From positions 1 to 57,986 of the forward strand of contig NZ_BAEV01000009.1 of assembly GCF_000246895.1 (NCBI RefSeq): 57,986 nucleotides of DNA. The letters run 5' to 3'. A program made the position numbers and the translations under genes. Source of the DNA: Clostridium arbusti SL206. Its GTDB lineage: Bacteria; Bacillota; Clostridia; Clostridiales; Clostridiaceae. How positions within the stretch are numbered: position 1 is the first letter of the stretch; every line of letters begins with the position of its first letter. Positions 52,511 to 57,986 of this stretch are shown piece by piece. The notes beneath the pieces were generated by a model. The model worked only from the letters and a program-made list of their open reading frames with translations. It was not told the DNA's origin and made no database searches.

Positions 52511-53320
52511 TTACTTTAGACTATTATAAAACCATTTATTTGCTTCCTCTGTAAAAAGCGTAGGTGTCCAACTTTTCCTACCCTTAATATATGGAATATC
52601 TTTTTCAAAATATATTTTCTTTAAATATGGCTTCAGTGGAAGACTTCTATAAATTTTTAATATATGAGCACCATCCCTCACACCTAAACCATCTTCAATT
52701 ATTTTATGTGCATTAAAATACATCCTGACCTGTGGAGTATATTCAACATCTCCATTTGTACATATCTTACCTTTTTGTCTTGAACTTACAACAAGTTCAC
52801 TGCAACCATTCAAAGTATCTAACATGACATAATCATTATAATCATCTGGTTCTCCCAAGGGGTCAATTCCGATTCCAACAATTTCTATGCCATCTTCATT
52901 AAGTTTTCTAGTTGATTTAATTTGTCCTGATTCTTCAATTAATCTCCATAAATCCAGTGATGTACTATGTACCAACCACTTATCATCTGTGTAACGAACT
53001 TTTTTTCCTTTAAAATTATTCTGTGTAGCCTTTTCTATTATAAAATTAGGGCTTTGTATTTCAGGAATATGAACAATAATTTTTCTGTGATAATATGTTT
53101 CGTATTGTATAAAATCACCTAATCTAAATTTCCAGTCATCATAATTTGGATTAACAGACAAGGTAAATATTCCTTTACCTTGCTTACCAATACCATATCT
53201 TCCTTGCAAATTACAATTTAAAGTAAACATTGACCAACTAACATCATAAGTTCCATACTGTGTAAATGGGTTATTTTTTTGAGGTGTCCAATCTTTAGGT
53301 GGAAAAAATATATTATGCAT
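52511..53320 (-). CDS. Hypothetical protein with ADP-ribosyltransferase-like segment
   Basis: 269 residues, soluble. An AAGGAG ribosome binding site gives the start. The middle segment WLVHSTSLDLWRLIEESGQIKSTRKLN resembles the H-x-T/S...W..I...G.ikS pattern that opens KptA/Tpt1-like and related ADP-ribosyltransferase folds, and RDGAHILKIYRSLPLKP could be a later strand. The flanks do not match a family I know. It may modify a nucleotide or protein, but this is a guess. It sits 40 bp before the methyltransferase and is probably co-transcribed. Confidence 0.45.
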   Translation of the reverse strand: MHNIFFPPKDWTPQKNNPFTQYGTYDVSWSMFTLNCNLQGRYGIGKQGKGIFTLSVNPNYDDWKFRLGDFIQYETYYHRKIIVHIPEIQSPNFIIEKATQNNFKGKKVRYTDDKWLVHSTSLDLWRLIEESGQIKSTRKLNEDGIEIVGIGIDPLGEPDDYNDYVMLDTLNGCSELVVSSRQKGKICTNGDVEYTPQVRMYFNAHKIIEDGLGVRDGAHILKIYRSLPLKPYLKKIYFEKDIPYIKGRKSWTPTLFTEEANKWFYNSLK

Positions 53321-53542
53321 AAATATCTCCTTGCTTCATAATGTATCACCATTATTACATTAAATAAAATTAAGCACACTTTATACCAAACTATTACACC
53401 TGATGCTTTACGTTAATTATATTATATCTAAATTTAATAAAAACTTCATCTATCTCTTTATTTGATATTACATTTATTATAGCACCCAAAGTTAATTTCT
53501 AACATAAACTAATACTGATAATTAATATTAAGGTGGTTCAAT

Positions 53543-54814
53543 ATGCCCATATATAGATTAGGTTCTAGCGGAACAGAAGTAATGAAAATTCAAGCAGTTC
53601 TAAGAAAAATAGGGTACAATCCTGGTACTATTGACGGAGTATTTGGAAGCCAAACTGAAGCAGCAGTAAAGAATTTTCAAAGGAATAATGGATTAACTCC
53701 AGATGGAATTATAGGCCCCTCTACCTATAGAATATTAGAGAGATTTATGCTAGGCTATGATATTTATGTTATTAGATCAGGGGATACGTTGTACAATATA
53801 GCCATGAAATACTATACTCAAGTGAATAAAATCATAGCTGCAAACCCTGATATAAATCCTTCTAATTTAGTGATTGGTACTAGCATTACAGTTCCCTATG
53901 GAATCGATGTAGTTGATACAAATATAGACTATACTTATGATATTTTAGATAATGATCTTAGAGGTCTTAAGGCAAGATATCCCTTTATAACTATTGGCAG
54001 TGCAGGCAGAAGTGTACTAGGACGAGAACTTTATTATGTAAAACTTGGCACAGGACCAAATCAAGTTTTCTATAATGGATCCCACCATTCATTAGAATGG
54101 ATTACTACCCCATTACTCACAAAATTCATAGAAAATTTTTCTAAATCCTATGTAGCTGGAACAAATATAAAAGGATACAACCCAAGGAACATATGGAATA
54201 GAAGCAGCATATATATAATGCCTATGGTAAATCCTGACGGAGTTGATTTAGTGCTCAATGGTTTATCAAGTGATAATCCTTTCCACAATGATTTGATAAG
54301 ATGGAATAACGGCAGTGCAGATTTTTCACGAACCTGGCAGGCTAACTCAAGAGGTGTTGACTTAAATCACAATTACAATGCACTATGGAATCTGTCAAAA
54401 GAAGCTGAAGCACAATATGGTATTTTTGGTCCTGGACCTACCAGGTATTCAGGTCCCTCTCCAGAATCGGAACCAGAAACACAGTCAGTAGTTAATTTTA
54501 CAATAAATCATAATTTTAGATTAGTGCTTGCTTACCACAGCCAAGGTGAAGTGATATTCTGGCAGTTTTCTAATCTTACTCCCACTGAGTCCTTAGCCAT
54601 AGGTAATCAATTGGCAATGGTAAGTGGTTATGCACTATCACAAACAACGGGCATAACCTCCTACTCTGGCTATAAAGACTGGTTTATTCAAGATTTTAGA
54701 AGGCCGGGATTTACAATTGAAGTGGGGCTTGGCACCAATCCCCTTCCAATAAGTCAATTTGACCAGATATATAATGATAATGAGGAATTGCTGATGTTAG
54801 CATCTATTATTTGA
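53543..54814 (+). CDS. M14 zinc carboxypeptidase with PG-binding and LysM domains
   Basis: 423 residues: PG_binding_1 (1-70, LGSSGTEVMKIQAVLRKIGY...), LysM (74-120, IRSGDTLYNIAMKYY) and an M14 peptidase domain. Zinc ligands and catalysis: GSHHSLEW (H-x-x-E), YHSQG (third His) and FTIEVG (catalytic Glu); RGVDLNHNYNALW is the substrate-arginine-type motif. This matches gamma-D-glutamyl-meso-diaminopimelate peptidases that cut peptidoglycan stem peptides, often in spores. No signal peptide. AAGGTGG ribosome binding site. Confidence 0.9.
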   Translation: MPIYRLGSSGTEVMKIQAVLRKIGYNPGTIDGVFGSQTEAAVKNFQRNNGLTPDGIIGPSTYRILERFMLGYDIYVIRSGDTLYNIAMKYYTQVNKIIAANPDINPSNLVIGTSITVPYGIDVVDTNIDYTYDILDNDLRGLKARYPFITIGSAGRSVLGRELYYVKLGTGPNQVFYNGSHHSLEWITTPLLTKFIENFSKSYVAGTNIKGYNPRNIWNRSSIYIMPMVNPDGVDLVLNGLSSDNPFHNDLIRWNNGSADFSRTWQANSRGVDLNHNYNALWNLSKEAEAQYGIFGPGPTRYSGPSPESEPETQSVVNFTINHNFRLVLAYHSQGEVIFWQFSNLTPTESLAIGNQLAMVSGYALSQTTGITSYSGYKDWFIQDFRRPGFTIEVGLGTNPLPISQFDQIYNDNEELLMLASII

Positions 54815-54836
54815 TTGAATTATATACAAGTTAAAA

Positions 54837-54878
54837 GTGATGTCTCACAATGCACATTTATGCATTATGAGGCATCAC
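54837..54878 (+). terminator. Intrinsic terminator of the M14 gene
   Basis: GTGATG-CTCA-AATGCA pairs with TGCATT-TGAG-CATCAC with two bulges. Confidence 0.75.
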
Positions 54879-54917
54879 CTTTCTTCATTACTAAACACTT
54901 ATAACAAAATTTCACTT

Positions 54918-54964
54918 AGGCATGTGAAAATAAATAACAAGTGAAAGATGCGACGTATATTTTT
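54918..54964 (+). mobile_element. MITE-like repeat R1, truncated copy 13
   Basis: Left terminus AGGCATGTGAAAATAAATAA through GACGTATATTTT; the rest is cut off exactly at the adhE stop codon (54963-54965, minus strand). Confidence 0.8.
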
Positions 54965-57569
54965 ACTCTGTTTTTGTATCTATCTCTTCTTTATCAAAAG
55001 CAGTAATGAACATTTGCTTAATTTCACTTATTAATGGATATCTTGGATTAGACCCCGTACACTGGTCATCAAAAGCAAGCTCACACATCTTATCAAGTGT
55101 AGCATAGAAATTCTTTTCTGAAACTCCAGCATCTTTAATACTCATTGGAAGGTTTATTTTCTCTTTTAATTCATGGATGGCCTTAATTAAAAGCTCAACT
55201 TTTTCATCATCCGTATTGCCACCTAAATTTAGATAATCTGCAATTTTACCATATCTCCATTTAGCATTTGGATATTTATATTGAGGATATGCTGCTTGTT
55301 TTACTGGGTTATCTGCCGAATTAAATCTTATAACTTCTTCAATTAACAGTGCATTAGCAGTTCCATGTGCTATATGGTGCTCTGCTCCTAACTTATGTGC
55401 CATTGAGTGACATACTCCTAAGAATGCATTAGCAAAGGCCATTCCTGCCATAGTTGATGCATGAGCCATTTTCTCTCTTGCCTTTTCATTAGTAGTACCT
55501 TCTGCATATGCTGTAGGCAAATATTTAAATATTAATCTTATGGCTTCTAATGCAAGTCCATTAGTATATTCTGATGCAAGTACTGATGTATAAGCTTCTA
55601 TACCATGAATCAAAGCATCTATACCTGATGCTGCTGTTAATCCTTTTGGCATGTTCATCATTAATTCAGCATCTACTATTGCCATATTTGGAGTTAATTC
55701 ATAGTCTGCTAGTGGATATTTAACTCCTGTCTTTTCATCTGTTATTACAGCAAAAGGTGTAACTTCTGATCCTGTTCCGGCAGAAGTTGCCACAGCAATC
55801 ATCATAGCCTTTTCCCCCATCTTTGGGAATTTGTATATTCTTTTTCTTATATCCATAAATCTCATAGCAAGATCTTCAAATTTTACCTCAGGATGCTCAT
55901 ATAGTACCCACATAATTTTAGCTGCATCCATTGCTGAACCTCCACCAAGTGATATTATAGTATCCGGTTTAAAATTCAGCATTTGTTCTGTACCTTTTCT
56001 AGCTGTAGCTAGTGTTGGATCTGGCTCTACTTCTGTAAATATCTTAAAGTCAATACCCATATCTTCAAGTACTCTTGTAATAAAATCTACATATCCAAGA
56101 TTATAAAGAACTTTGTCAGTTACTATAAATACTCTTTTCTTATTTAAGTCTTTCAACTCTTTTAATGCAAATTGAAGACATCCAAACTTGAAGTAAACCT
56201 TTTCCGGAACTCTGAACCAAAGCATATTCTCTCTCCTTTCAAGTACACTTTTAATATTTAAAAGATGTTTAGGTCCTATATTTTCTGATACTGAATTTCC
56301 TCCCCATGACCCGCATCCAAGTGTAAATGAAGGTGCTATTTTAAAATTATATAAATCTCCACTTGCTCCCTGTGCTGTAGGTATATTTACAAAGGTTCTT
56401 ACCGTTTTCATAGCGTTGCTGAATTTATCTATCTTATCCTTTGCAGTTACCACATTTGCGTATATTCCCGATGTATGTCCAAGTCCCCCTAAGTTCACAA
56501 GAGTTACAGCTTTTCCAAGGGCATCATCAAAATCTTTTGCTCTATACATAGCCAAAACTGTAGATAATTTTTCATGGGCAAAAGGTTCTTCCTCCGTTAA
56601 AGAAGTGACTTCTCCTATAAGAATTCTTGCGGTTTTTGGTACTTTAATTCCTGACATTTCAGCTATTTTATATGCTGATTGTCCTACTATCTTTGAATTT
56701 ATACTGCCATTTATAAAAATTGTTTTTCTTACTTTATCTATTTCATTTTCTTTAATTATATATGCTCCTCTTTCTGCAAATTCTTTTCTTACTTCATCAT
56801 AAATAGAGTCCAAAACTATTACTGATTGCTCTGACGCACATATGACACCGTTATCAAAAGTCTTTGAAAGAATTATTGAGCTTACTGCCATCTTTATATG
56901 TGCACTTTCATCAATTATAACAGGTGTATTTCCTGGTCCAACTCCTATAGCTGGTTTACCAGATGAGTAGGCTGATTTAACCATAGATGGTCCACCTGTA
57001 GCAAGAGTTATATCTGCTTCCTGCATTAGAATCTTTGTAAGTTCAATAGATGGATTGTCTATCCATCCTATTATTCCTTCCGGTGCACCTGCTTTAACTG
57101 CTGCATCAAGTATTATTTTAGCTGCTGCTATAGTTGAATTTTTTGCTCTTGGATGTGGTGATAACATTATAGCATTTCTAGTTTTTAGTGATATCAATGC
57201 CTTAAATATTGCAGTTGAGGTTGGATTAGTTGTTGGTATTACAGCTGCTACAATACCTATTGGTTCTGCTATTTTAGTTATGCCATAGGATTCATCTTTT
57301 TCTATTACGCCGCAGGTCTTTTCATCTTTATATTGATTATATATATACTCAGCGGCAAAGTGATTTTTTATAACTTTATCTTCAACAAGTCCCATTCCCG
57401 TTTCTTCTGCTGCCATTTTCGCAAGTGGTATTCTGGCATCTAATGCTGCCATTGCTGCCTGTCTAAAGATTTCATCCACCTGCTCCTGTGAATACTCTGC
57501 AAAAATTCTCTGAGCTTTTTTCATTTCCTCTAACCCTACATTTAATTCATCAATACTACTAACTTTCAT
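54963..57569 (-). CDS. adhE: Bifunctional aldehyde/alcohol dehydrogenase
   Basis: 868 residues, full length. Residues 1-~440 are a CoA-acylating aldehyde dehydrogenase (GVGPGNTPV for NAD, the catalytic Cys in NGVICASEQS). Residues ~450-868 are an iron-dependent alcohol dehydrogenase (GGGSAMDAAK, and metal ligands in ANAFLGVCHSMAHKLGAEHH). It turns acetyl- or butyryl-CoA into ethanol or butanol with two NADH and assembles into spirosomes in other bacteria. Two Rex-like operators lie 130 and 250 bp upstream, fitting NADH/NAD+ control. A truncated MITE abuts its stop codon. Whether the organism has a second adhE in tandem, as C. ljungdahlii does, cannot be seen. Confidence 0.95.
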   Translation of the reverse strand: MKVSSIDELNVGLEEMKKAQRIFAEYSQEQVDEIFRQAAMAALDARIPLAKMAAEETGMGLVEDKVIKNHFAAEYIYNQYKDEKTCGVIEKDESYGITKIAEPIGIVAAVIPTTNPTSTAIFKALISLKTRNAIMLSPHPRAKNSTIAAAKIILDAAVKAGAPEGIIGWIDNPSIELTKILMQEADITLATGGPSMVKSAYSSGKPAIGVGPGNTPVIIDESAHIKMAVSSIILSKTFDNGVICASEQSVIVLDSIYDEVRKEFAERGAYIIKENEIDKVRKTIFINGSINSKIVGQSAYKIAEMSGIKVPKTARILIGEVTSLTEEEPFAHEKLSTVLAMYRAKDFDDALGKAVTLVNLGGLGHTSGIYANVVTAKDKIDKFSNAMKTVRTFVNIPTAQGASGDLYNFKIAPSFTLGCGSWGGNSVSENIGPKHLLNIKSVLERRENMLWFRVPEKVYFKFGCLQFALKELKDLNKKRVFIVTDKVLYNLGYVDFITRVLEDMGIDFKIFTEVEPDPTLATARKGTEQMLNFKPDTIISLGGGSAMDAAKIMWVLYEHPEVKFEDLAMRFMDIRKRIYKFPKMGEKAMMIAVATSAGTGSEVTPFAVITDEKTGVKYPLADYELTPNMAIVDAELMMNMPKGLTAASGIDALIHGIEAYTSVLASEYTNGLALEAIRLIFKYLPTAYAEGTTNEKAREKMAHASTMAGMAFANAFLGVCHSMAHKLGAEHHIAHGTANALLIEEVIRFNSADNPVKQAAYPQYKYPNAKWRYGKIADYLNLGGNTDDEKVELLIKAIHELKEKINLPMSIKDAGVSEKNFYATLDKMCELAFDDQCTGSNPRYPLISEIKQMFITAFDKEEIDTKTE

Positions 57570-57698
57570 AAGTTACACCTCTCTCTTAATTTTAATACAT
57601 GTCAATCTTGAGTTATCTTAATCGAATGTATTTTTAAAGACCACCCTAAAAGTAAATAACATTACTCTAATGTCTATATTTATATTATATGCTTTTGT

Positions 57699-57716
57699 TT
57701 GTTAAATATCAATCAA
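57699..57716. promoter_or_regulatory. Rex-like operator, weaker site
   Basis: TTGTTAA-ATAT-CAATCAA against the Rex consensus TTGTTAA-N4-TTAACAA: left half perfect, right half 4 of 7. 130 bp upstream of adhE. Confidence 0.45.
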
Positions 57717-57817
57717 TATATTAGCAATTTATGTATATATACAAAATTATAAAAACCGGTTACGCGTGATTATTTAGCATATATCAACTATATACTCCTT
57801 ATTTACGCACAAATATA

Positions 57818-57835
57818 TAGTTAAATATTTAACAA
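57818..57835. promoter_or_regulatory. Rex-like operator, strong site
   Basis: TAGTTAA-ATAT-TTAACAA: 13 of 14 consensus positions match TTGTTAA-N4-TTAACAA. 249 bp upstream of adhE. Both sites share the ATAT spacer. The rest of 57570-57986 is very AT-rich with no ORF. Confidence 0.6.
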
Positions 57836-57986
57836 TTAACCCATGTATGCTATTACTATATTTATTGTATATATTTATTTATGTTAATAACATAACATTA
57901 TTTTTTAATTTAAAGCATATTTATTTTAGAAGTTATATACAAAAAGATATTATTTATTAAATACATACTTTTAATTACAACCTATA

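Noticed and set aside
1-57986. CRISPR arrays, tRNA or rRNA genes
   Set aside because: No regularly spaced identical repeats with unique spacers and no tRNA cloverleaf or rRNA sequence were recognised; the direct repeats found have only two units.

Overview
The window is AT-rich DNA of a spore-forming anaerobic Clostridium sensu stricto. Evidence for this is a bifunctional AdhE, spoVA, germination and coat-type genes, DUF1659/DUF2922 and DUF1657/DUF421 proteins, strong AGGAGG-type ribosome binding sites and very low GC. The species cannot be fixed from the sequence alone. No rRNA, tRNA, CRISPR array or complete insertion sequence was found. Most of the window is accessory or housekeeping-periphery material, with many decaying genes and several families of dispersed non-coding repeats.

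Layout. 1-10.4 kb: small membrane proteins, a flavocytochrome-type reductase, a CDP-alcohol phosphatidyltransferase, PhzF, DinB/ClbS-like and VOC proteins, and many gene remnants (histidine phosphatase/peptidase chimera, nitroreductase fragment, broken phd/doc pair). 10.4-20.2 kb: a GT1 glycosyltransferase, a MATE exporter, a radical-SAM/SPASM protein, an APC/KimA-like transporter, a ferredoxin-nitroreductase and MltG, interleaved with copies of a ~160 bp MITE-like repeat. 20.9-28.9 kb: S66 peptidase, coat-F-like pair, HPP protein with a divergent LysR regulator, dUTPase, ClC channel and a metallophosphoesterase. 29-36 kb: GerAB permease, truncated S8 protease, amidase, ferritin-like protein, ribokinase, beta-lactamase-like protein and GalU. 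36-40.5 kb: a chemoreceptor and a CheY-CheC-GGDEF operon. 40.8-48.2 kb: DUF1659/DUF2922, a YvlD-like protein, a TPR regulator with a tiny secreted-peptide gene, and an operon DUF1657-DUF421-spoVAC-spoVAD-spoVAE-DUF1657 with spoVA2mob-like content. 48.3-58 kb: aminotransferase, coiled-coil protein, pirin, methyltransferase, M14 peptidase and adhE with two Rex-like operators.

Four systems stand out. (1) A putative RRNPP quorum-sensing cassette: an HTH-TPR regulator (42348-43631) followed 27 bp downstream by a 50-codon Phr-like secreted peptide gene (42168-42320) that was too short for ordinary ORF calling. (2) A ~560-620 nt structured RNA class on the minus strand in two near-complete copies (1795-2411 and 47569-48131) plus one 3' remnant (10239-10425). 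Each full copy has a consensus promoter, an intrinsic terminator and a long-range closing helix with two-sided compensatory changes between copies. (3) A MITE-like family with at least seven full and six short or truncated copies, several placed exactly on stop codons and bracketing single genes or the spoVA operon. (4) Paired GGGGTG palindromes with identical 41 bp centre spacing at two unlinked loci.

Several otherwise good genes (spoVAC, a metallophosphoesterase, a small membrane gene) are out of frame by one A in a poly-A tract. These could be real decay, slippage-dependent expression or assembly error.
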